From Desulfobacteraceae bacterium (GTDB lineage Bacteria > Desulfobacterota > Desulfobacteria > Desulfobacterales > UBA2174): a DNA stretch of 40,746 bases. This document shows, in pieces, positions 8,421 to 15,912 of the stretch. The stretch lies in the NCBI GenBank assembly GCA_028700185.1, contig JAQVTF010000011.1, forward strand, positions 1 through 40,746, given 5' to 3'. The notes under the pieces are model-generated. The model had not been told where the DNA came from and searched no databases. It was given only the letters and a program-made list of their open reading frames with translations. How positions within the stretch are numbered: the first letter of the stretch is position 1; every line of letters starts with the position of its first letter. A program made the translations under genes and the position numbers.

Positions 8421-8756
8421 ATGGCCGACGCTTACATCAACATTTTTCTGAACGATGAGAAAATCAAGGAGCTCGAGGCGGCTGGCTTGGCGGACCAGGT
8501 CAAGACCATCGACGGCAAGCAGGCAATCCAGGTGGCCATGACATCCAAGGATCAAAAGAAGCTGGTCAAGGGGTTCCCGGGGCTGGAATTCGATGCCGCC
8601 AACGCCTGTACCCTGCCTGAGGCGGGCGAAGCGACGCTGTGGAAGATCGTATGTGACATGAAGAGCCTCGATGTGATGAAATTTGCCATCACCAAGCTTT
8701 ACAACCCCCTGGCCGGGCGCGACGTGTTCGGTCGGGGCAGCACCGGCAACCGCTGA
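8421..8756 (+). CDS. Unrecognised 111-aa soluble protein
   Basis: The ATG at 8421 has a good GGAGG at 8409-8413. The protein is short, with no signal peptide or membrane helix, and mixes beta strands and helices: MADAYINIFLN, a KELEAAGL helix, QAIQVAMTS, a KKLVKGFPGLEF segment, and a C-terminal half with two Cys (NACTL and KIVCDM). I do not recognise the family. A long leader and solid codon use suggest a real, perhaps well-expressed gene. It precedes a MoxR-VWA pair by 118 nt; a functional link is open. Confidence 0.75.
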   Translation: MADAYINIFLNDEKIKELEAAGLADQVKTIDGKQAIQVAMTSKDQKKLVKGFPGLEFDAANACTLPEAGEATLWKIVCDMKSLDVMKFAITKLYNPLAGRDVFGRGSTGNR

Positions 8757-8794
8757 TTTTTTTGCCGCCAAAAGCCAGGAAAGCCTTTTCGTTG

Positions 8795-8825
8795 CGCCCG
8801 CCGAGGATTTTTTACTTGGCGGGCG
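8795..8825. repeat. 11-bp inverted repeat with a T-rich loop
   Basis: The left arm 8795-8805 and right arm 8815-8825 pair over 11 positions with one G-T wobble. The 9-nt loop contains six T in a row, but no T tract follows the stem. It may end the transcript of the 111-aa gene or shape the moxR leader; it is not a canonical intrinsic terminator. Confidence 0.45.
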
Positions 8826-8874
8826 TAGTGTTGATGGGCATCGTTGAGTTGCCCAAGGAATCGGGGACCTTGCC

Positions 8875-9792
8875 TTGAAGGGATTCGGTAGCGTCGAGGA
8901 CACCCGCCGGGCGCTGGAGAAAGCCGGCTATATCTGTACGCCCCAGATCGCCACGGTGTTGTTTCTGGCGGCGGCCACGGACAAGCCGTTACTGGTGGAA
9001 GGGCCCGCCGGGGTGGGCAAGACCGAGCTGGCCAAGGCGGCGGCCGAAAGCCTCGGCCGTCCCATGATCCGCCTGCAGTGCTACGAAGGGCTCGACGAGG
9101 CCAAGGCCCTCTACGAGTGGGAGTACGCCAAGCAGTTGCTCTACACCCAGATCGTCAAGGAGAAGGTGCGGGAACTGATCGGCTCCGCCGGCTCCCTCTC
9201 CGAGGCCGTGGCACGCATCGCCGCGGAGGAAAGCGCTTTTTTTTCCGAACGTTTCATGCTGGCCCGGCCGCTGCTCAAGGCCATCACGGCGGTCGATCCC
9301 GTGGTGCTGCTCATCGATGAGGTGGACAAGAGCGACCCGGAGTTCGAGGCGTTTCTGCTGGAGCTGCTCAGCGACTTCCAGGTCACCATCCCCGAGCTGG
9401 GGACCCGCCGGGCCGCCACGATTCCCCTGGTGGTGCTCACCTCCAACAGCTTCCGCGACATGAGCGACGCCCTGAAGCGCCGCTGCCTGCACCTGTATAT
9501 CGATTACCCGCCCCCGGACCAGGAACTGGCCATCGTGCGCGGCAAGGTACCGGGCCTGGACCAAGCGCTCGCCCGACACATGGTGGACGCCATGGGGCGG
9601 ATCCGCGGCCTGGATCTGAAAAAGAAGCCGAGCATTTCAGAGACCCTGGACTGGGCGAGGGCCTTGATCGCCCTCCAGCTCGACACCCTGTCGCCCCAAG
9701 TGGTGGAGACCACCCTGGGGGTGATTTGCAAGCACCGTGAAGACGCCCGCCAGGTAGCCCAGGCATCGGCCAAAGTGGCCGGTTCGCCATAA
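8875..9792 (+). CDS. MoxR-family AAA+ ATPase
   Basis: A 305-aa AAA+ protein. Walker A is GPAGVGKTEL (about residues 43-52), Walker B is VVLLIDEVDK (about residues 143-152), sensor 1 is VVLTSNS, and an arginine-finger-like ALKRRC follows. It starts with TTG: no in-frame ATG or GTG exists between the upstream stop at 8845 and this codon, and a GGGGA site lies 7 nt upstream. MoxR ATPases act as chaperones with VWA proteins to mature metalloenzymes or complexes. The next gene encodes exactly such a partner. This variant resembles the CoxD group found beside CoxE. Confidence 0.9.
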   Translation: MKGFGSVEDTRRALEKAGYICTPQIATVLFLAAATDKPLLVEGPAGVGKTELAKAAAESLGRPMIRLQCYEGLDEAKALYEWEYAKQLLYTQIVKEKVRELIGSAGSLSEAVARIAAEESAFFSERFMLARPLLKAITAVDPVVLLIDEVDKSDPEFEAFLLELLSDFQVTIPELGTRRAATIPLVVLTSNSFRDMSDALKRRCLHLYIDYPPPDQELAIVRGKVPGLDQALARHMVDAMGRIRGLDLKKKPSISETLDWARALIALQLDTLSPQVVETTLGVICKHREDARQVAQASAKVAGSP

Positions 9793-9817
9793 CTTCCAGC
9801 CAACGCCACGGCGCCCG

Positions 9818-11197
9818 ATGGTTCCCCTGATTCTCGATTTTGTCGCCTGCGCCCGGGCCGGCGGGCTCCGAATTTCCACCGGTGAAGTGCTTGACTGCCT
9901 CACCCAGGCCCGGTGGATCGACCCGCTGGACGAAAGCCAGTTCTATGCCCTGTTGCGGGCCAACATGGCCAAGAGCCGGCTGGCGCAGGAGCGCTTCGAC
10001 CGGATTTATCGTCTCTACTTCCACGAGTTGCGCCGGCAGATCGATGATCCGTCGGTTTCCATCACCGCGCAAACCGAAGAGATCGGCGCCGAGGTCCGGG
10101 GCATGGATCCCGGTGAGCCGGTCTCCGGGGCCGTCGCCGATTTTCTTGAAGGCGATCCCGCCGCCTATCTCCGACTGCTGCGAGGCATCGACAGTGAGGG
10201 CGACAGCCAGCGTCTCGGTCCCGGCGCCAATCTCGGCGCTCTGGTGCGCCGGCTGCCGGTGCTGAGGGCGCTTGATCGGGCCGCCGCGGTTGTGGAGGAT
10301 TATCTGGCCACCCGCCGGCGCGCGCTTCACTGGGAAACCCGGCGCGAGATCGATGGGCATTTGCGTCAGCGTCTCGCCAGTGCCCGGCGTCTCCTCACCG
10401 AAGGCGAGCGCCTCGGCGTCGCTCCGCAAATCAACCGGGAGCGGTCTTCGGAGCGCCTGGACGCCCTGGGGGAACGGGCCTTTGCCGGCCTGAGCCCGGC
10501 CGAGGTGGATCAGATGCGCCAGGTGATCGCCCGGCTGGTCAGAAAGTTGAAAGACACCATCGGGCTTCGTTACGCGGCGCGTTCCCGCGGCCTGCTGGAC
10601 GTCAAGAAAACCCTCCGGCGCGCGGCCCGTTACCAGGGCGTGCCCCTGGAACTGCGCCGGCGCCGGCGGCCGCCGCGCAAAGGCCGGGTCATGGTGCTCT
10701 GCGACCTGTCCGGGTCGGTCTGGTCGGCAGCGCGGTTCATGCTCAACATGCTCTATGCCCTCCAGGACTGCTTCGACCGGGTCCGCAGTTTCGTTTTTGT
10801 GGCCGGCCTGGTGGAAGTGACCGATCTTTTCGATCACAACGACATCCAACGGGCCATCGGCAAGGTGCTGACGGAAACCGACCTGGCCTATGGGGCCGCC
10901 ACGGATTACGGGTTGACCCTACGGCAGTTCCGGAGCGCTTACTTGGATGCGGTGAACAAGAAGACCACCGTGATCATCATCGGCGACGGCCGCAGCAACT
11001 ACGGCAACCCGGAAGAGGGGATCGTGGCCGAGATCCGAGACCGCTGCCGGCGCCTGATCTGGCTCAACCCCGAAAGCGAGGCCTTCTGGTACACCGGCGA
11101 CAGCGAGATGCGGACCTACATGCCGCTGTGCAACGAGGTGCGCCCCTGTCAGAATTTGAATCAACTATCCGATTTCATAAGGGAGTTGGTTCTGTAG
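9818..11197 (+). CDS. CoxE-like von Willebrand factor A protein
   Basis: A 459-aa cytosolic protein. The N-terminal two thirds are helical and Arg-rich, as in CoxE. The VWA domain begins near residue 290 with the MIDAS motif DLSGSVWS after a GRVMVLC strand, and continues with TDYGLTLRQF, the second metal-binding Thr/Asp segment, and VIIIGDGRSN. It pairs with the MoxR ATPase 25 nt upstream. In carbon monoxide dehydrogenase systems CoxD and CoxE help insert the Cu or S of the active site, but no dehydrogenase genes lie here, so the client is unknown. Confidence 0.88.
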   Translation: MVPLILDFVACARAGGLRISTGEVLDCLTQARWIDPLDESQFYALLRANMAKSRLAQERFDRIYRLYFHELRRQIDDPSVSITAQTEEIGAEVRGMDPGEPVSGAVADFLEGDPAAYLRLLRGIDSEGDSQRLGPGANLGALVRRLPVLRALDRAAAVVEDYLATRRRALHWETRREIDGHLRQRLASARRLLTEGERLGVAPQINRERSSERLDALGERAFAGLSPAEVDQMRQVIARLVRKLKDTIGLRYAARSRGLLDVKKTLRRAARYQGVPLELRRRRRPPRKGRVMVLCDLSGSVWSAARFMLNMLYALQDCFDRVRSFVFVAGLVEVTDLFDHNDIQRAIGKVLTETDLAYGAATDYGLTLRQFRSAYLDAVNKKTTVIIIGDGRSNYGNPEEGIVAEIRDRCRRLIWLNPESEAFWYTGDSEMRTYMPLCNEVRPCQNLNQLSDFIRELVL

Positions 11198-11280
11198 CGG
11201 CAATGGCGGAAGAACTTCGGCGGCCCTGGGCCCCTGGCCAAAAGGCCCCGGGGACCGGGGTTGATTCGGGGGATCGGCAG

Positions 11281-11308
11281 TTGACGCTCAGGTGATGATC
11301 GTTATAAT
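11281..11308 (+). promoter_or_regulatory. Strong sigma70-type promoter for the EEP hydrolase gene
   Basis: TTGACG (11281-11286), a 16-nt spacer and a perfect TATAAT (11303-11308). It lies 70 nt upstream of the ATG at 11378, in the 180-nt gap after the VWA gene. Confidence 0.6.
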
Positions 11309-11377
11309 GGGTTTCACTTGCCGGTGGTCCCGAACAGAGATCCCGGCTCTCTTCTGAATGACAACCAAGGCGAGCCA

Positions 11378-12136
11378 ATGCGCTTTCTCCTTTACAATAT
11401 CCGCTACGGTGCCGGTATCGGCCGGCAGTTTCATTTCCCCTTTCCTTTCAGCGGTTACCTGAAAAAAACGGAAAACCAACTCGATCGCATCGCCGATTTC
11501 ATCCGGGGCCAGCGTCCGGACATCGTCGGTCTGGTGGAAGTGGACACCGGCTCGTTTCGCTGCAATGGAGACAGCCAGGTGGCGACCATCGCCGGGCCGC
11601 TTTGCCACCGGCAGGTCTTTCGCAGCAAGTACGGGTTGGACTCCCTGGCGGGTCGACTCCCCCTGCTGAGCCAGCAGGCCAACGCGGTGATGACCAACCG
11701 CGACATCCTCGGACGCACCTTCCACTATCTCAACCACGGGATGAAGCGTTTGGTCATCGAGGTCCGGCTGCCGGAGGTCACCGTCTTTCTCGTCCACCTG
11801 GCCCTCAAGTACCGGCCGCGCCAGCACCAGCTGCTCGACCTGGCCGCCATTGTCGCCCAGGCCCAGGGGCCGGTGGTGGTGGCCGGGGATTTCAACGTCT
11901 TCCGCGGCGCCGGCGAACTGGACGGGTTCATGGCGGCCACCGGTTTGATCAGTGCCAATCCCCATGGCCTCCCATCGCACCCCAGCCGCTCGCCCCACCG
12001 GCAACTGGATTTTATCCTGCATAGCCCCGCGCTGCGCTCCCTGGGTTTTCAGGCCCCGCAAATTCCCTATTCGGATCACGTGCCCTTGATCTGGGATTTC
12101 GAAGCCCTCGACCAGGACTGCCGCGTGGCGGCCTGA
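11378..12136 (+). CDS. Endonuclease/exonuclease/phosphatase (EEP) family hydrolase
   Basis: A 252-aa protein of the EEP fold. Motifs in order: MRFLLYNIRYG with the metal-binding Asn, DIVGLVEVD with Glu, VVVAGDFNVF with Asp/Asn, RQLDFIL, and a final SDHVPL with the Asp-His pair. All metal and catalytic residues are present. Members cut phosphodiester bonds in DNA, lipids or inositides; the substrate cannot be told from this. There is no signal peptide, so it is probably cytoplasmic. The ATG at 11378 is preferred over 11318 because the fold begins at once with the first strand. Confidence 0.9.
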   Translation: MRFLLYNIRYGAGIGRQFHFPFPFSGYLKKTENQLDRIADFIRGQRPDIVGLVEVDTGSFRCNGDSQVATIAGPLCHRQVFRSKYGLDSLAGRLPLLSQQANAVMTNRDILGRTFHYLNHGMKRLVIEVRLPEVTVFLVHLALKYRPRQHQLLDLAAIVAQAQGPVVVAGDFNVFRGAGELDGFMAATGLISANPHGLPSHPSRSPHRQLDFILHSPALRSLGFQAPQIPYSDHVPLIWDFEALDQDCRVAA

Positions 12137-12239
12137 CGACGGTTCAAGTCGGAGGATTGAAACCTACCGGGCCGGGGGCGTCCATCATCATCCATGGCTT
12201 GGCCGCCCGTCGTGGCCGGCGCGCATCGATGGGGCGGTC

Positions 12240-12443
12240 TCAGAGACGGCCAGCGGCCACCAGGCGGGCGAAATGCTCGAAGCTGCGGTCGTAGGTGCCT
12301 TCGGCGTCCGCGGAAAAACAGCAGGCGGGCAGCTCGCGCATCCGCAGGTGATACTGGATGCACTCGCAGCAGATGCCTTTGCGAGGGCAGGGTTCATAGG
12401 TGCAGTTGCACCGTTCGAGGTTTTTTTCTTGGCGGCATTGCAT
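12240..12443 (-). CDS. DUF6485 Cys-rich small protein
   Basis: A 67-aa protein with nine Cys, clustered as [21 protein letters not shown] and LPACCFS. This matches the DUF6485 family, presumed to bind metal or an Fe-S cluster; function unknown. A near-perfect AAAGGAGGT Shine-Dalgarno lies 5 nt before the ATG. It is divergent from the larger Cys-rich gene at 12516 across about 70 nt. Confidence 0.85.
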   Translation of the reverse strand: MQCRQEKNLERCNCTYEPCPRKGICCECIQYHLRMRELPACCFSADAEGTYDRSFEHFARLVAAGRL

Positions 12444-12515
12444 CGCTGACCTCCTTTGAATCTTGACGGTGTCCCGGAAAAGCGGCGCCCCGGCCGCGAA
12501 AAGACGAGGCGATTC

Positions 12516-13388
12516 ATGGATGCCAGTTTTTCAGCGAAGGATCAAGGGGACCGGGTTGACGCGGGCGGTTGCCAGAACGGTATTCCGGTGCCGGGCGGGG
12601 TCTACCTGTGCCAGGTCAGCGAGACTATTTCCTGCGGGGCCTGCTGCGGGCTCTACAACGTGGCCGATGCGTCCCGGCCGGCCCTGGAAGCGATGCTGAG
12701 CCGGCGCACGGAGCGCTTTTCCCGTCTGCCGCGCCAGATGGACGCCATTCTGTCCTTCGGCGAGCGGACCGCCGCCGCGGAGGGACATCCGCGGCCTTAC
12801 CCGGATTTCCACCACTGCCCCTACCTCGGGCTCATCGGTGAGAAGGGTACCCGGGTGGGCTGTCTGCTGCATCCCCTGGCCGACGGTAACCACGGGGTGG
12901 ATTTTCGCGGGTTGAGTTATTACGGCGGCATGGCCTGCCGCATCTACTTCTGCCCGGCGACCCACCGTCTGCCCGGACGCTACAAGGCCGTTCTGCGGCG
13001 CGTCTTCGACAACTGGTACGACTACGGGCTCGTGGTTACCGAGCGGCACCTGGTGGCGGCTCTGATGGCCGAAGTGGAGCGTCGTCTGGGCCGGCCACTG
13101 GACCCCGAGGGGCTGAGCCGGCGGCCGATGCATACCGCGGCCCTGGCAACCCTGTTGACCATCAAACAGGACTGGCCGTTTCGGGATCCGATCCAGGGCC
13201 ACCTCTGCCACGACCTGTTCCAGGACGACGGCAGCGGCCGGGCCCCGGCGGGCAGCGGGCCACGGGATTTTTACACCGTCGTTTTCCAGGAACTCGAATC
13301 GGTTCTGGACAACGATGAACGCGTCGCCGCGGCCCGGGCAATGGTGGATCGACGGATCGCGGCGACCGTCAGCACCCTGGCGGCTTGA
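12516..13388 (+). CDS. Unrecognised Cys-rich 290-aa protein, distantly YkgJ-like
   Basis: A cytoplasmic protein without membrane segments. Cys residues fall in sets: a first CxxCC ([10 protein letters not shown]), a [18 protein letters not shown] pair, and a MACRIYFC pair in the first half. This is reminiscent of YkgJ-type zinc or iron chelating proteins, which start with CxxCC and end with CxxC. The second half is helical with no named domain. The ATG at 12516 is chosen over an upstream TTG at 12456, with a weak GAGG site. Function is unknown; metal binding is an inference from the Cys spacing. Confidence 0.7.
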   Translation: MDASFSAKDQGDRVDAGGCQNGIPVPGGVYLCQVSETISCGACCGLYNVADASRPALEAMLSRRTERFSRLPRQMDAILSFGERTAAAEGHPRPYPDFHHCPYLGLIGEKGTRVGCLLHPLADGNHGVDFRGLSYYGGMACRIYFCPATHRLPGRYKAVLRRVFDNWYDYGLVVTERHLVAALMAEVERRLGRPLDPEGLSRRPMHTAALATLLTIKQDWPFRDPIQGHLCHDLFQDDGSGRAPAGSGPRDFYTVVFQELESVLDNDERVAAARAMVDRRIAATVSTLAA

Positions 13389-13402
13389 CGGTGCCGTGGC
13401 TT

Positions 13403-13630
13403 TCAGGGGTTGTTTTCCCACTTGATCTGGAACTCGATCTCCTCGGCGTTTCCCTCGCGTTCGTGCTCGATGTTGTAGACGGCCCCCGACGGGACGCGGA
13501 TACGTTCCCCGTCGATCTGGATCTGAAAGCGTTCCCCCTTTTCCACGGCATCCGCCAGGCGGCGCAGCTTGGCGGCGAAGGCGGCCTTGGAATAGGTTTT
13601 CTCCACGTCTCGTTCAGGCTTGGTGGGCAT
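13403..13630 (-). CDS. amphi-Trp domain protein
   Basis: A 75-aa protein ending EIEFQIKWENNP, the C-terminal Trp-containing signature of the TIGR04354 amphi-Trp family. The central part has the LADAVEKGERFQIQIDGERI segment and an alternating strand pattern. Function is unknown; the family is scattered in archaea and anaerobic bacteria. GGAGG lies 7 nt before the ATG. It is the first gene downstream of the minus-strand cobalamin riboswitch, about 310 nt away. It is convergent with the Cys-rich gene. Confidence 0.85.
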   Translation of the reverse strand: MPTKPERDVEKTYSKAAFAAKLRRLADAVEKGERFQIQIDGERIRVPSGAVYNIEHEREGNAEEIEFQIKWENNP

Positions 13631-13940
13631 GGCATTCCTCCGACGGATGGCGGATTCTGGCAGGAAAGGACGGGTTGGCCCGGGTTTTTCAAAAAGTATG
13701 AAAAAAACAAACGGGCCATCGCTCCAGCGCTAGGGGGGAAGACGGCAAACAAGAGAGGGACGGCATCTGGAGCGGCCGGGAGACGGCGGCCGCGGGTGGA
13801 TTGCTCCTGCCGAAGACCGTTCCTGATCCGGTGCGGCAGACACCGCCGGTATCGGCGAATGTCGCTCCGGTTCTCATGGCCCTTGAGATCTGTTTGCCTG
13901 AGCCCCCTGTCCGACGCAGAGTAATGGCCCGTTGGAGTGA
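13631..13940. other. 310-nt gap between cobalamin riboswitch and amphi-Trp gene
   Basis: No coding frame here resembles a protein family. At 13677-13717 a hairpin with GGCCCG/CGGGCC ends and an A/T-rich upper stem could act as a terminator in either direction. A weak 62-codon minus-strand frame begins at 13877. Confidence 0.4.
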
Positions 13941-14113
13941 GGCAGGTTTTCTGACTTCCGGATCAAGCGTACCGGTTGCGCCTTCCCGGTAAATGGCACC
14001 AGTGGCCCAAAGCAACCGTCGTCCCCGGTCACAGCGGCGGGACCGCTCCCGATTTTCACGGGATTCCCCTTGCGCCGACCCGAGGCCGGGGCAATCCTTG
14101 GCGGAACCTCGTC
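13941..14113 (-). ncRNA. Cobalamin (AdoCbl) riboswitch aptamer
   Basis: Reading the minus strand, the core elements of the cobalamin riboswitch appear in order: an AGGTTCC start segment, GGGAATCCCGTGAAAATCGGG, then AGCGGTCCCGCCGCTGTGA (the conserved CCGCCACTGTGA-like B12 box), a variable arm with a GGTGCC segment, and the closing GTCAGAAAACCTGCC. The B12 box and its flanks are near consensus. The aptamer begins at the predicted start of the promoter at 14119-14147. The expression platform and regulated gene are not obvious, since the next gene on this strand (amphi-Trp) lies about 310 nt downstream. Confidence 0.9.
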
Positions 14114-14118
14114 GACTA

Positions 14119-14147
14119 ATAAACCCGATTTTGCACCAACGGTCAAG
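14119..14147 (-). promoter_or_regulatory. Promoter of the cobalamin riboswitch transcript
   Basis: On the minus strand TTGACC (14142-14147), a 17-nt spacer and TTTATT (14119-14124). The predicted transcription start near 14112 coincides with the first aptamer base, so the riboswitch has its own transcript rather than riding on gltA. Confidence 0.55.
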
Positions 14148-14219
14148 AGGACAGGAAGGGGGACCATCGATGGGGTTTTGATAGGGTGACCCTCCCTTTT
14201 TTGAACCGTTGACCCCTTA

Positions 14220-15542
14220 TCATTCCCCCGGCCGATGGATCGGTCGGGGCTCGCGGTCTTCCCGTTCACTCATGGGCATGTACTCCGTCTCGGGGGGGCC
14301 GATGTAAATCTGCCGGGGCCGAGACAGGCGCCAGTTGGGATCATCCATGCTCTCTTTCCACTGGGCGATCCAGCCCGGCAACCGGCCGATGGCGAACATG
14401 ACGGTGAACATGTTGGTGGGGATGCCCATGGCGCGCAGCACGATACCGCTGTAAAAGTCCACGTTGGGATACAGGTGATGGTCGACGAAGAAGCTGTCGG
14501 AAAGGGCACGCGTTTCCAGCTCCCGGGCGATCTCCATCAGGGGATCATCCAGGCGCAGCTTGTCCAGGAGACGATCACAGACCTTTTTCATGATTCGCGC
14601 CCGGGGATCGAAGGTTTTGTAAACCCGATGGCCGAAGCCCATGAGACGGAAGGGATCCGATTTGTCCTTGGCCCGCTGGATGATCTGGTCGATGCTCTCG
14701 TGACCGTGGTGGATCTTCTTGAGCATCTCGATCACGGCCTGATTGGCACCGCCGTGGAGCGGTCCCCACAAGGCGGCGATGCCCGCCGAAACCGCCGCGT
14801 AGAGATTGACGCGGCCGCTGCCCACCATGCGCACGGTGGAGGTGGAACAATTCTGCTCGTGATCGGCGTGCAGAATCCAGAAGACGTTGAGGGCATCGAC
14901 CATGTCCTGGTCGATGACATACGGCCGCACCGGGGTGTCGAACATCATGTTGAGGAAGTTGGCGCAGTACGACAGGTCCGGCCGCGGGTAAACCACCTTG
15001 TGGCCACGGCTGATCTTGTAGGACAGGGCCGCCATGGTGCGCACCTTGCTCACCAGGCGCGTGACGGTCATGTCGATCTCTTCCTCGATGGTCTGCAGCT
15101 CGGGATAGAAGCTGCGCAGGGCGTTGACCATCGCCGAAAGGATTCCCATGGGATGCGACAGGCGCGGGAAGGTGGAGTAGAAACTGCGCATGTCTTCGTG
15201 CACGAGGCTGTGGTCGTTGAGCAGAACCGAAAAGCGCGTCAGCTCGCGCCGTGACGGCAGGTGGCCGTGGATCAGCAGGTAGGCGGTTTCCACGAAGCTG
15301 GACTGCTCGGCGAGCTGTTCCACCGGAATGCCGCGGTAACGCAAAATCCCCCGCTCCCCGTCCATGAAAGTGACGCTGGAGGTGCAGCTACCGGTGTTGG
15401 CGTAGCCCGAATCGAGGGTGATCAGCCCCGTTTTCTGTCTCAGTTGACTGATATCGAAACCTTTTTCCCCTTCCGTGCCGGTCACGAGGGGAAGCTCGAA
15501 GGTCTGTCCCTGGTAAACCAGTTTCACCGTCTCTTGGCTCAT
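14220..15542 (-). CDS. gltA: Citrate synthase
   Basis: A 440-aa citrate synthase of the long bacterial type. All three catalytic residues match E. coli positions within one: His263 in GPLHGGANQAV, His305 in MGFGHRVYK, and Asp362 in VDFYSGI, with HADHEQNCSTST at 225. It condenses oxaloacetate and acetyl-CoA, feeding an oxidative TCA cycle or glutamate synthesis. The ATG at 15542 has GAGGAG 8 nt upstream and fits the family's MSQETV-like start; an upstream ATG at 15584 lacks such support. Confidence 0.97.
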   Translation of the reverse strand: MSQETVKLVYQGQTFELPLVTGTEGEKGFDISQLRQKTGLITLDSGYANTGSCTSSVTFMDGERGILRYRGIPVEQLAEQSSFVETAYLLIHGHLPSRRELTRFSVLLNDHSLVHEDMRSFYSTFPRLSHPMGILSAMVNALRSFYPELQTIEEEIDMTVTRLVSKVRTMAALSYKISRGHKVVYPRPDLSYCANFLNMMFDTPVRPYVIDQDMVDALNVFWILHADHEQNCSTSTVRMVGSGRVNLYAAVSAGIAALWGPLHGGANQAVIEMLKKIHHGHESIDQIIQRAKDKSDPFRLMGFGHRVYKTFDPRARIMKKVCDRLLDKLRLDDPLMEIARELETRALSDSFFVDHHLYPNVDFYSGIVLRAMGIPTNMFTVMFAIGRLPGWIAQWKESMDDPNWRLSRPRQIYIGPPETEYMPMSEREDREPRPIHRPGE

Positions 15543-15912
15543 GGCGCGACTCTCCTCTTTGGCATGAAGCTGGTGTTCGTCCATGAATGGTCTTTTCCCG
15601 GGATTTCAGCGTTGGGCGCCAAGATTTAAATCCTCGAAACAGCGCTGCGATGCTTCCGGTTTAAATCGGGCGCCCGCCGTCTCTCACGAAAAAATCCTCA
15701 TCTCTGGGCGGACACAAGCTAATTGATTTAGCCCAAAGCCCCGCAGGGGTCAAGCCGTCAAGAGAGGAGGGACAGAAGAGGGACGCGGGAATTTTACTTG
15801 CAACGGCGTGATTGAAGATTTAGGTTGTTTCAGTCGGATTAGGAAGAAACGGGCATCTGGCGGCCTGCTTGTTCAAGCGGGCCTTCCTTATTGTAAGGGA
15901 AAGGAGTTTTCC
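15543..15912. other. 370-nt divergent control region
   Basis: It separates gltA (minus) from the foldase gene (plus). It holds the proposed gltA promoter at 15725-15753. Near the plus gene there is a 9-bp hairpin at 15862-15883 (GGCCTGCTT pairing with AAGCGGGCC, one wobble) followed by a small CCTTA/TAAGG hairpin at 15886-15898, which sits right before the AAGGAG site. No gene is seen. Confidence 0.5.
15725..15753 (-). promoter_or_regulatory. Putative promoter for gltA
   Basis: On the minus strand TTGACC (15748-15753), a 17-nt spacer and TAAATC (15725-15730). It would give a leader of about 175 nt. Confidence 0.35.

Noticed and set aside
11228-11256. A GC-rich hairpin after the VWA gene
   Set aside because: The stem is broken by mismatches and has no T tract, so a terminator call is not supported.
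13689-13877. A 62-codon minus-strand frame just after the cobalamin riboswitch
   Set aside because: It has a weak ribosome site, low-complexity Ser/Pro composition and no likeness to B12-related proteins, so it is not called as the riboswitch target.
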